Shown piece by piece: positions 18,495 through 27,951 of a stretch of DNA of 64,000 nucleotides. The position numbers and the translations under genes were made by a program. This DNA is from UBA8941 sp963780545 (GTDB lineage Archaea; Thermoproteota; Bathyarchaeia; TCS64), in contig CAWACK010000015.1 in NCBI GenBank assembly GCA_963780545.1, positions 62,001 to 126,000 on the forward strand, in the 5' to 3' direction. The notes beneath the pieces were generated by a model that was not told where the DNA came from, ran no database searches, and worked only from the letters and a program-made list of their open reading frames with translations. How positions within the stretch are numbered: position 1 is the first letter of the stretch; each line of letters opens with the position of its first letter.

Positions 18495-18824
18495 ATGACG
18501 GAGGACAGCATCATCTACATTGGCAGCAAGCCAGCTATGACATACGTTATGGCGGTTCTGACGGCTTTCAACCAGAAGGGCGCAGACGGAGTAACCCTTA
18601 AAGCGAGAGGCCAGGCGATCAGCAGCGCGGTTGACGTCGCTGAAATCTGCAGGAATAGGTTCCTTTCCAGCGTGACCAAGCCGGTCATCGAGATCGGTAC
18701 CGAGGAGCTAGAGGGGCAGGACGGCGGCAAAAGGAACGTCTCCACAATCGCTATAACCATCAGGAAAGAAGAGGGTGAGGAGCCAAAGAAGCCAGCCAAA
18801 AAGAAGAAGGAAGAGGAAGATTAG
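18495..18824 (+). CDS. albA: chromatin protein Alba
   Basis: DNA/RNA-binding chromatin protein, 109 aa. Starts IIYIGSKPAMTYVMAV, contains GVTLKARGQAISSAVDVAEI near residue 35, and ends with an unusually long lysine/glutamate tail (AKKKKEEED). The core residues of the Alba dimer and DNA-binding hairpin are present. The canonical acetylated lysine near the N-terminus corresponds to GSKPA. A CTTTTTTAAG element at 18457-18466 is about 33 bases before the ATG. Single-gene transcript. Confidence 0.93.
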   Translation: MTEDSIIYIGSKPAMTYVMAVLTAFNQKGADGVTLKARGQAISSAVDVAEICRNRFLSSVTKPVIEIGTEELEGQDGGKRNVSTIAITIRKEEGEEPKKPAKKKKEEED

Positions 18825-18911
18825 TCACTCTCTTCACATGGCCCTATCGATTTTGATTTACCTATTTCCGATTCTAAGAAACGTCGAAAAAACTTGTTGA
18901 TTCTCTTCTAG

Positions 18912-19019
18912 ATGCTTAATCCAGTAATGCAAGATTATACTAAATACCAAATAATCAATGAGCCCAAACGATTGATGGAATTTCTAAAAGGCAATGAAAG
19001 GAGCAAACTTCGGGAGTAA
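18912..19019 (+). CDS. possible 35-aa peptide
   Basis: ATG at 18912, stop at 19017-19019. The product would be charged and helical (EPKRLMEFLKGNERSKL). No ribosome site is evident and an in-frame TAG directly precedes the ATG. Chance or a remnant is quite possible. Confidence 0.2.
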   Translation: MLNPVMQDYTKYQIINEPKRLMEFLKGNERSKLRE

Positions 19020-19097
19020 ACAAATTCATCATATCAATCATCCCGTAGATGGAAATGTGTACTACCAATCAAATCTACGAAGTTCTTAAAGTTGGGA

Positions 19098-19709
19098 TCA
19101 AGCGGAGACTGGGGTTGCTGAATCGATTGATCCGCTCTTTTTTCCCAAAGTGAATATTTTGTCAATGACACTCAATATAGTGTCAGCCAGTTCCGGTGTT
19201 GTCCAACTGCTGACAGCTAGGACTGTTACAGCTACGCCAATGACACCGAAAGCAAAACTTATGGGATAGTGATAGGTATCGAGGCTCCGATTGGCTATGA
19301 GGGTGAAGGGCCAGGTGTCGAAAGCTGTAAGGTAGACGGTTAGTGCAATTCTCGGGATGTTGAGGGTGAATAGAAGTAAACTTGAGAGAGCAACTCCGGC
19401 GGCACGCTTGAACCAACTTGCCCTCAGCGGCAGGATGAGGCCGACCATGACCCCGAGGACGTTGAGGGCTGTGCATTCTCTGACTATGGAGACGGTGACG
19501 GAATGCTGGCCGAGAAGTGTTAGGGTCGTGTATCCGTCTATCTGACTCCAAGATACGACGTGACCGAAGGCGGCCAACGCTCCAGCAGCGGTTTGTGCTG
19601 TGAGTGCCTCGATCCAGCCTGAGGGGATGATGTAAAATCCCCAGAGGATGGCGGCGAAGGCCACTAAGTAGAAGACGATGTACCTAGCAGTGATCTTCGC
19701 TTCGGCCAT
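19098..19709 (-). CDS. archaeosortase/exosortase-family membrane transpeptidase
   Basis: Integral membrane protein of 203 aa with about five to six hydrophobic segments. The three catalytic residues of the exosortase/archaeosortase family are visible: Cys in VRECTALN near residue 79, Arg in LNIPRIALT near 117, and His in DTYHYPISFAFG near 146. These enzymes cut C-terminal sorting signals (short motif, membrane helix, basic tail) of surface proteins and attach lipid or other anchors. It stands alone. Possible substrates in the window are the proteins at 49299-50405 and 53295-54638, though neither has a recognised PGF-like motif. Confidence 0.85.
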   Translation of the reverse strand: MAEAKITARYIVFYLVAFAAILWGFYIIPSGWIEALTAQTAAGALAAFGHVVSWSQIDGYTTLTLLGQHSVTVSIVRECTALNVLGVMVGLILPLRASWFKRAAGVALSSLLLFTLNIPRIALTVYLTAFDTWPFTLIANRSLDTYHYPISFAFGVIGVAVTVLAVSSWTTPELADTILSVIDKIFTLGKKSGSIDSATPVSA

Positions 19710-19854
19710 GGCTTGAGTTATTGTGTCGGTCGTGTAAAAAGATGGGGGCCATGCTTTTTGAAGTGTAGGAGCATAGCCACGTTAATTGCGAGACTTCTAG
19801 TGAATGGCTTTGGTTGTGTGGTAGCGCGCGAGTTATGATTAAAAGAAGATGAGT

Positions 19855-22117
19855 TTAAATTGTGACTCTGTAACGGTCCATTAATTCCTGCCGCTTCCCT
19901 TCGTTCCACCCAGTAACATCAGTGTAGTACCCCGTGATCCTGCTCCACCATTTCACGTTCTCGGAGCCACACGACGGGCACATCTTTAGCAACCCCGTAC
20001 TCGTCGTTTGGCATTTGCTACATACCGTCAAATCCTTGGTGTAGCTGAAGTACCCAATCTGGCTGTTCTGGCAGATGCGTTGCGTCAGCTTGTATAGCGC
20101 TTCAGGGTCACTACAGGCCTCGCCGAGCCAGGCATGGAAGATGTTGCCGCCGCTCAAGATGGGAAAGAACTTGTGTTCAATATCTATTTTCTTTCCAAGA
20201 GGTATGTGGGCACCCACGTAAGTGTGGGTCCCGTTGCTGTAGTAGACGGGAAGGTCCCTCTTCCCCTTCGCTAAGGCCGCAGTTCCCTCGAGGTCGCCTT
20301 TAACAACAGGTATGGCGAATTTCTTGTAGGTCGGACTCACGAGGTCCGAGATGGCGAAGGTTTGAGCTGTGCTTTCAGCCGGGGTTCGGGCGAGCATTAT
20401 CTTGAACCCGTTCCGCATCTCAAGCCCTTTCCTGTATTTCTCCATATCCAATAGGAGACGGATCGCTACACGCACTGCGTCGTCGCTCTCGTGTAGCTGC
20501 TTACCCGTGAAGTGTTGCACCATTTCGTTGACGCCCACTACGCCAATGACGTTCACAAGTTCGCTGAAGTCAACGGCTGATGGACCTAGCTCACCCGTGT
20601 GGGGGTCCCTGGGTGTCTGCGTTGCGAATGGCACCATCTTGTTTCCTAGAGCTTTCTTCATCCAGTGCTGCTTAGTCTTGAAGACGTCGACCGCGAGGCG
20701 CATATTCTCCTGTGCTGCCTCGAGGAGCTTGTCGTAGTCGCCGTTGGCGCGGTAGGCCATCCTCGGCATGTTAAGGCTGACTACCTGCCAGCCACCCATA
20801 CTGAAGTGTTGTCCGCCCTCGAAGTAGAGCTTTTCATTGAAGTGAGGATCAGTCTCCGGAGTGTTCGCGAATTGGTACGCGCAGCACTGGTAGCAGCTAA
20901 TACCGTTACCGTAGCCGCGGTAGGTTGGGAGCATGTTGTCGAAGTAGGGCGCACCGAATTTACCCACCGACTCGTGGACGAGCAACCAGAGGTCATCGTA
21001 CTCAGGTTTAAAGAACTCTGGCGAGACATAATTCTCATTCTTCGGGAAGTTGAACGGCTTACCCCAGTAGTCACCCTCTAGCGCCACCTCAGTTATGGCG
21101 CGGAAGAAGGTCTGAACCTCGTCCTCGTAGTTACCGTAGGTGTCTGGCCCGACCTTCCCCTTCATCACCACGGGAACATCACGCCAAATCTTCGGCACAC
21201 CCATCGGCAATTGGATGTTACTGAAAACTAACTGACCCCCGCGAGTTACATACGTTTGTGTGAGTTCGTAGAACATCATCTGGGCAAGTTGCTTCACTTT
21301 CTCGTAGGGTAACCCCCTGAGGAAGGGTGCTAGGAACATCGTGTAGTACATGAAGCCCTGACCGCCGCTAAAGTTCGTCTGACCAGCGGCCAACACCTTG
21401 ACGCTATGTAGTATCGCGACCTCGGGCTGCTTCGCTGGTCCCGCTACACTGCTTCTGAACCCTGAGCCGTCGGGTATGAGGCCATAGTAGAGGAAGTAGC
21501 GTAAGATCCCAGTCCTGGCAGAACGGTCTAGAGCCAAAGTACTCGAGAGTGTGGATGTGGATGTCGCCCTGTTGGTGAGCAGTTGCCAGCATCGGGTCCA
21601 TTAGCAGCAGGTACTGCTCCTTGCTCAACCTGTCAGCCTTCTTCTTGTGGACCGTCTCCGGATTTGGCTGCAGGTTCGCGTTCTCCTTCGCCTCAAAACC
21701 CGAACCCGTGTCTATCTCGTAAGCGTCAACCACAGGCACACCGACACGTGTCAAAATGTTCCTGTAAATCTGGAGCTCAGGCATGTTCTCCTGCTCGCTC
21801 CACTCTAAGAGGACGTTGTTGGTGATCTCCCTCACCATCGGCCCTGAGACGAACTTTGGCTTGAAGAGCTTAATGCGCTTCTCAACTTCCTTGGCAAGTT
21901 TCTCTGCCTTTAATGGGCTGAGAGGCGACATCCCGAACATCGTCTCAGCGAGTTCTGTCTCGCGAACTAATTGCTCAACTATTCTCGCCTTGTCCCACTC
22001 TACAAGGTAGCCGTCAGTCGTCCTGACCATCGGCATCCCCTTGTAGAGCCTCTCGGATTTGTAAAACTGGTCTATGAACGTCTGCCCTACCGGTAGATCT
22101 TTACCCCTCTTTAACAT
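19855..22117 (-). CDS. nrdD: anaerobic ribonucleoside-triphosphate reductase, frameshifted
   Basis: Glycyl-radical enzyme making dNTPs without oxygen, about 753 aa. The N-terminus has an ATP-cone regulatory domain (VRTTDGYLVEWDKARIVEQL near residue 30). The catalytic body has IHTLEYFGSRPFCQDWDL and YYGLIPDG. A C-terminal zinc site follows (CSKCQTT and CPSCGSE), then the radical motif RITGYY. The frame breaks at 21503-21504, where one surplus A on the plus strand turns D-L-R-Y-F into another frame; both halves are otherwise intact. The start overlaps the glutaredoxin stop upstream. The activating enzyme NrdG is not in the window. Confidence 0.9.
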
Positions 22118-22385
22118 TTAGAAAATCCCTCACTACGCCCTCGCTCAGCTTCCCAGCAGGGAACATCTCCTCAGAGGCAGTGCAGCGGTCCCCAACCTCA
22201 AGAATTGGTGGGTTCCCGAACATGTTTCTCATAACGAACTCCGTCTGGGCCTCGGAGTCGAACCACTTTGCCTCGTATGGTATCTGCTGCTCCTTCAGCC
22301 ACGCCTTCAACTCCTCACACTTCTTGCAATCAGGGAGGGAATAGACCCTCGCAACAGAGTTCGGTGCACTCATTCCAAACACCAC
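22101..22385 (-). CDS. glutaredoxin-like (NrdH-type) protein
   Basis: Thioredoxin-fold redox protein of 90-94 aa; ATG at 22373 is a better start than GTG at 22385. The active-site motif CKKC is near residue 20, followed by an ELKAWLKEQQIPYE helix. NPPILEV contains the cis-proline. The stop overlaps the nrdD start by 17 bases, so it is coupled to it and probably supplies reducing power or keeps cysteines reduced for NrdD. Confidence 0.8.
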   Translation of the reverse strand: MVFGMSAPNSVARVYSLPDCKKCEELKAWLKEQQIPYEAKWFDSEAQTEFVMRNMFGNPPILEVGDRCTASEEMFPAGKLSEGVVRDFLNVKEG

Positions 22386-22567
22386 GGATGGAGATCACTA
22401 AGCTAGATGCTAGAGAGGTCAACCCGCGGGCTATAAGAACGTAATCGTCCCAATCATAATACTCCGAATAACGAATTTGTTGAACAATTCTATTTTATCT
22501 TTCATATTATATGATTGTCCCATAATTATATAATCATAATATTATTATCTAAAACATCTACAATAAG

Positions 22568-22580
22568 TTATATATTAAAA
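22568..22580 (+). promoter_or_regulatory. TATA box of the CARF-like regulator gene
   Basis: TTATATATTAAAA, inside a very AT-rich 240-base gap (22386-22627), about 50 bases before the ATG at 22628. A CGGAG near 22608 could be the ribosome site. The gap also serves nrdH/nrdD on the other strand. Confidence 0.45.
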
Positions 22581-22627
22581 CATACTCAGTTACATTCCGT
22601 AAAACATCGGAGAATACCTGATCCAAT

Positions 22628-23425
22628 ATGACAATCATAGTCTGTCTCGTTGGTACCCACTTCCGCCGCCCCTTTGATGGCATTCGCTACTGGAGCAAAC
22701 ACCACGGAATAACCAAGCTCTACCTACTCTACAGCAACGCCAAAGCCACCGACGAGACAGCTGTCTTCAGCTATATGAGCCAGAAGAACGCTGAGGAGCT
22801 CCGCGATAAGCTTGAGATACTAGACCCCGAGATGGTTGGCTACGACCCGATGGACCACCGCAGTGCCTTCAAGGCGGTCTACGGTGTAGTATCTAAGGCA
22901 CGTGCCGCAGGAGAGGAGGTTCTCATCGACATCTCAAGCACAACTAACATCACCCAGGGAGTCGCCCTAACTGTGGCTCTCATGTTTCGTAACGCAAGGG
23001 TCTATTCTGTACCCTCGGACCGTCCAGCATGGTATGTTAACGGCAAAGCGGGAGAATTGCAGTTCGAAAAATGGTTTGATAACGCCCGAAATCAGCCCAG
23101 CAAGGAGCCCATGGAGATCCAGCTCCCTGGTTATCGCTTAGAGCCCAATACAAAGCATGAGGAGAAAGAGTGGGACCGCGAGAAAAAGCTCCTTATTCTT
23201 CTCCGAGAGAACGGTGGCGAAGCGGAGTCTATTAGCGATATAATCCGCTGGTTCGGTCACAAGGCGGCGAGCTCAACCCTCAGGAATAAGTTCAGTCGCA
23301 TCGTCACTAAACTTGAGATGAAGGGATTAATCGACGCCGAGAAGGGGAGTAAGATGAAGGTCATCAGCCTTACAGAGTTTGGAGAAATATTCGCGGAGGC
23401 TCTTGCGGAGCAAAACGCAGTATAA
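22628..23425 (+). CDS. CARF-like/winged-helix regulator (DUF6293/HFX_2341 type)
   Basis: 265 aa. The N-terminal Rossmann-like domain (about 1-150) starts IIVCLVGTHFRRPFDGI and has LLYSNAKATDET and DISSTTNITQGVAL, which resemble ligand-pocket strands of CARF domains. The C-terminal region (about 180-262) is a winged helix (LLILLRENGGEAESISDII). Such proteins bind nucleotide ligands and regulate transcription. No CRISPR array or cas gene is in the window, so it is an orphan. Its target is unknown; the divergent nrdH/nrdD genes are one candidate. Confidence 0.7.
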   Translation: MTIIVCLVGTHFRRPFDGIRYWSKHHGITKLYLLYSNAKATDETAVFSYMSQKNAEELRDKLEILDPEMVGYDPMDHRSAFKAVYGVVSKARAAGEEVLIDISSTTNITQGVALTVALMFRNARVYSVPSDRPAWYVNGKAGELQFEKWFDNARNQPSKEPMEIQLPGYRLEPNTKHEEKEWDREKKLLILLRENGGEAESISDIIRWFGHKAASSTLRNKFSRIVTKLEMKGLIDAEKGSKMKVISLTEFGEIFAEALAEQNAV

Positions 23426-23695
23426 CGATTAAAAACATAGTTGTGCAGCACTTTACAAGCCGGAGTGAAAAACAGGTGTCTAACTTGCATGCTATTTTCC
23501 GTTTGCCACAATCGGAGTCCTAAACATACTTGGTCTATATCGTAATATGTGATATTATTATTCGGATTATATATTAGACTCTTATTGGTTAGGAATATTT
23601 GAAAATAATAAGTAGAGTCCGATTGGTTAACAGAATTTTAGCTAAGTTTTTATGCCATACAATGCGAGGCTACCATAAGGTTCGGAGGAAATGAA

Positions 23696-24472
23696 TTGCT
23701 AGCAGAGGTAGTACTCACCCCATCTGAGGGGAAGAGACTCATCGCGAAGGCGATAGCTCACTTGCAGATAGTCCAGCTCGCCAAAGAGAACGGGACTATC
23801 ATCGTAGCCACTAGCACAACCAACGCTTACGTACTCGAGGAACTCCTTGGTAAGGAGATCAAAGAGAAAGGGATGTTCACTGCAGGTGTAGTTACTAAGG
23901 ATGGTCTTCAGATAACGGAGGTTAAAGGCCGTGGCGACCACACAGTCATACAAAAGGGAAAAGTCAAAACTGTTAAGGTTCCCGAGCTCGCCGACATCCT
24001 GAAAGAGATGGGACCAAGTGACGTATTCATTAAGGGCGCTAACGCCATCGACCCGTTCGGCCAAGCTGGAGTCCTTCTCGGGGGAGTTGGCGGCGGCACT
24101 ATTGGTGCAGCGTGGGGTTACCTTACAAGCAATGGCATCACTACAATCATCGCAGCTGGTCTAGAGAAGCTTGTTCCAATAAACCTAGCAGATGCGATCA
24201 ATCGCGTGGGTATTAACAAGGTCGATGTTGCACTCGACGTAAAATGCGGTATGATGGTCATCAGCGGATACATCATTACCGAAATGGAGGCCTTCAAGGA
24301 ACTTTACGGCGTCGACGTCGTTCCAATAGGCGGAGGTGGCATCGATGGCGCTGAGGGTTCAAAGATCTTCCTCCTTGATGGCGAAGATGAGGCAGTTAAG
24401 GAAGCTATAGAGACTGTTAAGCATATACGCGGCGAGCCGAAGCTCACAACTCGAACCATCAAGCAGAAATAG
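23696..24472 (+). CDS. conserved hypothetical protein, glycine-rich
   Basis: 258 aa from TTG at 23696, with a good GGAGG eight bases upstream. Not recognised. The N-terminal part (VATSTTNAYVLEELLG) resembles the nucleotide or sugar-phosphate binding start of RpiA/CoA-transferase-like folds. The middle has FIKGANAIDPFGQAGVLLGG and a GGGTIGAAWG loop, and the end has VVPIGGGGIDGAEGS. The repeated glycine loops suggest a phosphate or cofactor site. The 3' end overlaps the convergent YcaQ-like gene by 14 bases. Confidence 0.65.
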   Translation: MLAEVVLTPSEGKRLIAKAIAHLQIVQLAKENGTIIVATSTTNAYVLEELLGKEIKEKGMFTAGVVTKDGLQITEVKGRGDHTVIQKGKVKTVKVPELADILKEMGPSDVFIKGANAIDPFGQAGVLLGGVGGGTIGAAWGYLTSNGITTIIAAGLEKLVPINLADAINRVGINKVDVALDVKCGMMVISGYIITEMEAFKELYGVDVVPIGGGGIDGAEGSKIFLLDGEDEAVKEAIETVKHIRGEPKLTTRTIKQK

Positions 24473-25682
24473 GCGACTTTTCAAGCCGCCACTCTACCTT
24501 TTCTGCCTTGTTAAACGAGGCGAAGTCATCTAACGTCTTTAAGAACTCGTTTTCAAATTGTTCATCAGGTTTAAAGCCCTCCTCGAACCAGAGACCGCGT
24601 ATAATGAGCTTCTTCTCCTTTCTCTCTAACTTGGGGTCGAAGCGACCAACTAGCTTATCACCATAGAGGATTGGGATCGAGAAGTAGCCGAACCTTCTAT
24701 CTTTTGGTTTTAGATAGATCTCTAGGGCTCGCTCGAATCCGAAGAGAGACTTGACGCGGTCAGCGTGCCAGAGAAGACTATCAAAATAATTCACGAAATG
24801 AACATTTTCATACTTCCAGTCGTCTGCTAACTTCTCGAAGCGAGGAACATCTTCAGTTAAACAGTAATGGGGAGACCTCAAACCATCGACGCTTATTTTC
24901 GTGACGACCCGCTCCTCAACCATCTCATCCAGAAGAGCCTGAAGTTGCTTTACTGTCCGCTCCAGTTTGATGCACCAGTTATAATAGTAGGATTTTATAT
25001 CAGCGGGTTTTGTCGCTCCTAGGCATCCCAGTGTGCTGGTGACGAAGAACTTAACGCGTTCCTCCTCCGACGGTTCCGAGATCTCCACCCAGGAGGGGAG
25101 GACTCTTTCTGTGAGATCGTAAACACGTTGGAATCCATCCCTTCTGACTACCATTAGCTCCCCAGCGCTGAAGAGGGCCTCGAGACCACGCTTTGCTGGC
25201 TTCCAACCCCACCATCCTGAGCTGGGCTTCTTACCCTCGAAACTTGCGCTACTAAGAGGACCTTCAGTCTTGATCCTCCTTCGGACCGCATCTATGATAT
25301 CTGGCTCCACTCTGCTGAACCACCCTTTGTGGATGACAGCGTCTTTGGCTCTCTGTTTGTTGGCCGCAATAAGATACCTCCAATCGTTCATAGGCATGTA
25401 GCACATGGCGTGGCCCCATCCCTCAAATAAGCACCAGTCCTTGTATGCGAGAGTGTGGAGGTCCTCCTTCTCATATTGACTGAGCCTAGTCCAGAGGGTG
25501 AAGTAATGGGCACGTTCCACGACGTTGATGGTGTCTATCTGAAGGCATCCGAGACCCTCGACAGTATCATAGATCTGCTTTTTCGTCACCTTTCTGGGCG
25601 GATCGCCTATCCCCTGCTTTTCAAGTTGTAGCCTTCTCGCGGCGTCTTTAGATACCTTTAACGCCGAGACCATACCAAACAC
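24459..25682 (-). CDS. YcaQ/AlkX-type DNA glycosylase (HTH_42 family)
   Basis: 407 aa winged-helix protein of the YcaQ family, whose studied members unhook DNA interstrand crosslinks and remove N-alkylated bases. The family motif LQIDTINVVERAHYFTLWTR near residue 46 includes the catalytic QxD. A GWGHAMCYMPMNDW segment near 88 matches the family. The C-terminal part has SIPILYGDKLVGRFDPK, also typical. The ATG start at 25682 could be moved to MVSALKV. No operon partner. Confidence 0.85.
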   Translation of the reverse strand: MFGMVSALKVSKDAARRLQLEKQGIGDPPRKVTKKQIYDTVEGLGCLQIDTINVVERAHYFTLWTRLSQYEKEDLHTLAYKDWCLFEGWGHAMCYMPMNDWRYLIAANKQRAKDAVIHKGWFSRVEPDIIDAVRRRIKTEGPLSSASFEGKKPSSGWWGWKPAKRGLEALFSAGELMVVRRDGFQRVYDLTERVLPSWVEISEPSEEERVKFFVTSTLGCLGATKPADIKSYYYNWCIKLERTVKQLQALLDEMVEERVVTKISVDGLRSPHYCLTEDVPRFEKLADDWKYENVHFVNYFDSLLWHADRVKSLFGFERALEIYLKPKDRRFGYFSIPILYGDKLVGRFDPKLERKEKKLIIRGLWFEEGFKPDEQFENEFLKTLDDFASFNKAEKVEWRLEKSPISA

Positions 25683-25876
25683 AACTTCCAGTGGTTGTTT
25701 AAACCTTCCATTTTTCGTGCAATTTCATTATGGATTCAGTGAAATGCCAGTAGTAGGCCAAAACTGTTGGTTCACTTTACTGGTTACTTTACATCGCGTA
25801 TTGGGTCTGTGCGGAAGCCGCTCCGCTCTGCAACATGCTTAAAGACCCGGGCATAGATTCACGTGGGGGATAAGCA

Positions 25877-26857
25877 ATGCTGGAGCAACCCACATGGGAG
25901 ATAAAACGCACAATCTATACGCGCGCTGAAGAGGAACACAGTACCAGCCTCGGCCTCCCACCTGAAGAACGGAACCTCCAGCAGATGCTCAAACGCGGCG
26001 TTGTAGTTGTTGATAAGGTCCCCGGACCAACGAGTCACGAGGTTGTCGCTTGGGTGAAGAAGCTGATGGTGCTCGACCACGTCGGCCACGGCGGAACCCT
26101 TGATCCTAAGGTTACCGGTGTCCTCCCAGTGACACTCGAGGAGTCGACGAAGTGTGTCCAGGCCCTACTCGACTCTGGGAAAGAGTACGTCGCTATCATG
26201 AGAACACATGAGGACGTCGACGAAACTCACCTAGTCGAGATTCTGAAGCTCTTCGAGGGCGAAATCTACCAGAGACCACCACTACGCTCCGCTGTGAGCC
26301 GGAGGCTCCGCACCCGCTACATCTACAAGATAGATTACATCGAGGGCGACGGAAGGAATTGGCTCTTCAGGGTCGACTGCCAGAGTGGGACCTACATCAG
26401 GAAGCTCTGCGCAGACATCGGCGAGGTCCTTGGAAGCGGTGCCCACATGCAGGAGCTTCGCAGGACTCGCAGCGGCCCATTTAAAGAGGATCAGGCTGTC
26501 ACACTTTACGACATCGCCGATGCTATGGACCTTCTCAAGGAGGGGGATGAAAAACCGCTCATGAAGCTACTTCACCCAGTCGAGGAGGCGCTCACACTCC
26601 TTCCCCACGTCTGGGTCAGAGACTCAGCAGTTGAAGCCCTCTGCACGGGCGCTCAGCTCGCCGTCCCCGGAATCCTGAGACTCGAATCCGGCATACAAGA
26701 GAAGTCGCTCATCGCCGTGATGACGCAACGAAACGAGGCCGTCGCCCTTATGAGGGCAGAGATGGACGGAGACACAATCCTCAAGGCTGAGCACGGCATC
26801 GCTGCAATCGCTGAGCGCGTCATCATGATAAGGGGTACCTATCCTAAAACGTGGTAG
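25877..26857 (+). CDS. cbf5: archaeal RNA pseudouridine synthase Cbf5
   Basis: Catalytic subunit of H/ACA ribonucleoproteins and of tRNA Psi55 formation, 326 aa. An archaeal N-terminal extension precedes the TruB domain: DKVPGPTSHEVV near residue 50 and the catalytic Asp in HGGTLDPKVTG near 77. CQSGTYIRKLCADIG lies near 173. A PUA domain fills the C-terminus (HVWVRDSAVEAL onward, about 247-326). GTGGGGG ten bases upstream is a plausible ribosome site. The stop overlaps the next gene by seven bases. The guide RNAs, Nop10 and Gar1 are not in the window. Confidence 0.95.
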   Translation: MLEQPTWEIKRTIYTRAEEEHSTSLGLPPEERNLQQMLKRGVVVVDKVPGPTSHEVVAWVKKLMVLDHVGHGGTLDPKVTGVLPVTLEESTKCVQALLDSGKEYVAIMRTHEDVDETHLVEILKLFEGEIYQRPPLRSAVSRRLRTRYIYKIDYIEGDGRNWLFRVDCQSGTYIRKLCADIGEVLGSGAHMQELRRTRSGPFKEDQAVTLYDIADAMDLLKEGDEKPLMKLLHPVEEALTLLPHVWVRDSAVEALCTGAQLAVPGILRLESGIQEKSLIAVMTQRNEAVALMRAEMDGDTILKAEHGIAAIAERVIMIRGTYPKTW

Positions 26858-27474
26858 GCGTGTCCGAGCACTACTTCTCCGAAAATCCAACTTCACATGA
26901 GGAGAGAGGTCTCATAAAGACAAAGCTCAGAGGCCTCGACTTTGAATTCGAGACGAGCTCAGGTGTCTTCAGTCATAGGCGTGTGGATTCTGGGACCCGC
27001 CTCCTAGTCGAAGCAATGACGCTACCCCCGGAAGGTAGAGTTCTTGACATCGGCTGTGGATACGGTGTACTTGGAATAGTTGCCGCGAGATTCAACCCCT
27101 CGCTCGATGTCTGGTTAACGGATGTGAACAACCGCGCGATTTCCCTCGCAGAGGTTAATGTGAGCCGCAACTATGTGAAGGCAACCGTGAAGCAAGGCAG
27201 CCTCTACGAGCCAGTTGGCGAACTAAAGTTTGAACTCATAATAACCAATCCACCCATTTCCGCGGGAATAGAAGCAGTTGTAAAACCTATGATAGTTTGC
27301 GCTATCAAGCATCTTGTGAGCGGCGGAGTTTTTCAGCTTGTCGTCCAGTCAAATAAGGGAGGCAAAACCCTTTCAGGGATAATCATGGAAACCTTTGGGA
27401 ATATAGAGGTCACCGCTAGGGGTGGCGGATTCAGAGTTTTCACGGCTTACATGTTGCCTCGAAAAAACGGTTGA
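26851..27474 (+). CDS. class I SAM methyltransferase (RsmC/MTS-like)
   Basis: 207 aa. SAM-binding LDIGCGYGVLGIVAA near residue 63, an acidic strand end WLTDVNN near 88, and the NPPISAG motif near 132, the NPPY-type signature of nucleic-acid N-methyltransferases. The N-terminus (EHYFSENP, then GLDFEF) is typical of the archaeal small RsmC-like family. Likely target is rRNA or tRNA. The start is GTG at 26851 (overlapping cbf5) or GTG at 26860. The overlap makes one operon with cbf5, fitting an RNA-modification unit. Confidence 0.85.
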   Translation: MVGVSEHYFSENPTSHEERGLIKTKLRGLDFEFETSSGVFSHRRVDSGTRLLVEAMTLPPEGRVLDIGCGYGVLGIVAARFNPSLDVWLTDVNNRAISLAEVNVSRNYVKATVKQGSLYEPVGELKFELIITNPPISAGIEAVVKPMIVCAIKHLVSGGVFQLVVQSNKGGKTLSGIIMETFGNIEVTARGGGFRVFTAYMLPRKNG

Positions 27475-27579
27475 TGATTAATAATCGTTCTAAAAATAAT
27501 TTAAAGCACGCGCACTAATGCCATTTTAAACTATTTTAGGGACAAGCTAAAATTTGCTGTTCTAAAAGTTAGTCCCCCA

Positions 27580-27858
27580 TCAACTGGCCATTTCTGGATT
27601 TTCCCGGTAGAAAATGGCGATGTTACCGATGATGTCAATGAGCGTAGAGTTTGTTGCGTTAGCTATTTCCGATGAAAGTTCGCGGCGAGTTGTTTTAAAT
27701 CCTATGAACTTGACCTTTATGAGTTCGTGATCAGATAGTGCCTTATCAATGTGGGTGAGCGACTCAGGTGTGACGCCCATCTTTCCAATCTGAGCGACGG
27801 GGTCGAGTTCATGGGCTCGAGCCCTTAACTCGATGCGCCTCTTCGTGGTTAATTCCAT
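27580..27858 (-). CDS. YhbY/CRM-domain RNA-binding protein
   Basis: 92 aa, a full single CRM domain. Residues LRARAHELDPVAQIGKMGVT and ALSDHELIKVKF match the family, including a GKMG loop in place of GKxG. Members associate with large-subunit rRNA precursors. Divergent from tRNA-Gln, in a neighbourhood of RNA-related genes (cbf5, methyltransferase, tRNA). Confidence 0.88.
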   Translation of the reverse strand: MELTTKRRIELRARAHELDPVAQIGKMGVTPESLTHIDKALSDHELIKVKFIGFKTTRRELSSEIANATNSTLIDIIGNIAIFYRENPEMAS

Positions 27859-27916
27859 GTTTCTGGTCTCTAGAGATATTGGTGGGTTATTTGGGTTTAG
27901 GTTCTTTGGGTTAAGT

Positions 27917-27924
27917 CTTTATAG
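27917..27924 (+). promoter_or_regulatory. TATA box of tRNA-Gln
   Basis: CTTTATAG about 31 bases before the first base of the tRNA, the normal distance for an archaeal tRNA promoter. Confidence 0.55.
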
Positions 27925-27951
27925 AGTTGTAGGTGTGGTATTGGTTGCTGG

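Noticed and set aside
20665..21081. 138-codon frame opposite nrdD
   Set aside because: Lies wholly antisense to well-conserved NrdD sequence; a shadow frame caused by codon bias.
23512..23630. Imperfect repeats around GAGTCCGATTGGTTA and AATCGGAGTCC upstream of the 23696 gene
   Set aside because: Partial matches in an AT-rich gap; not exact or regularly spaced enough to call an operator or CRISPR repeat.
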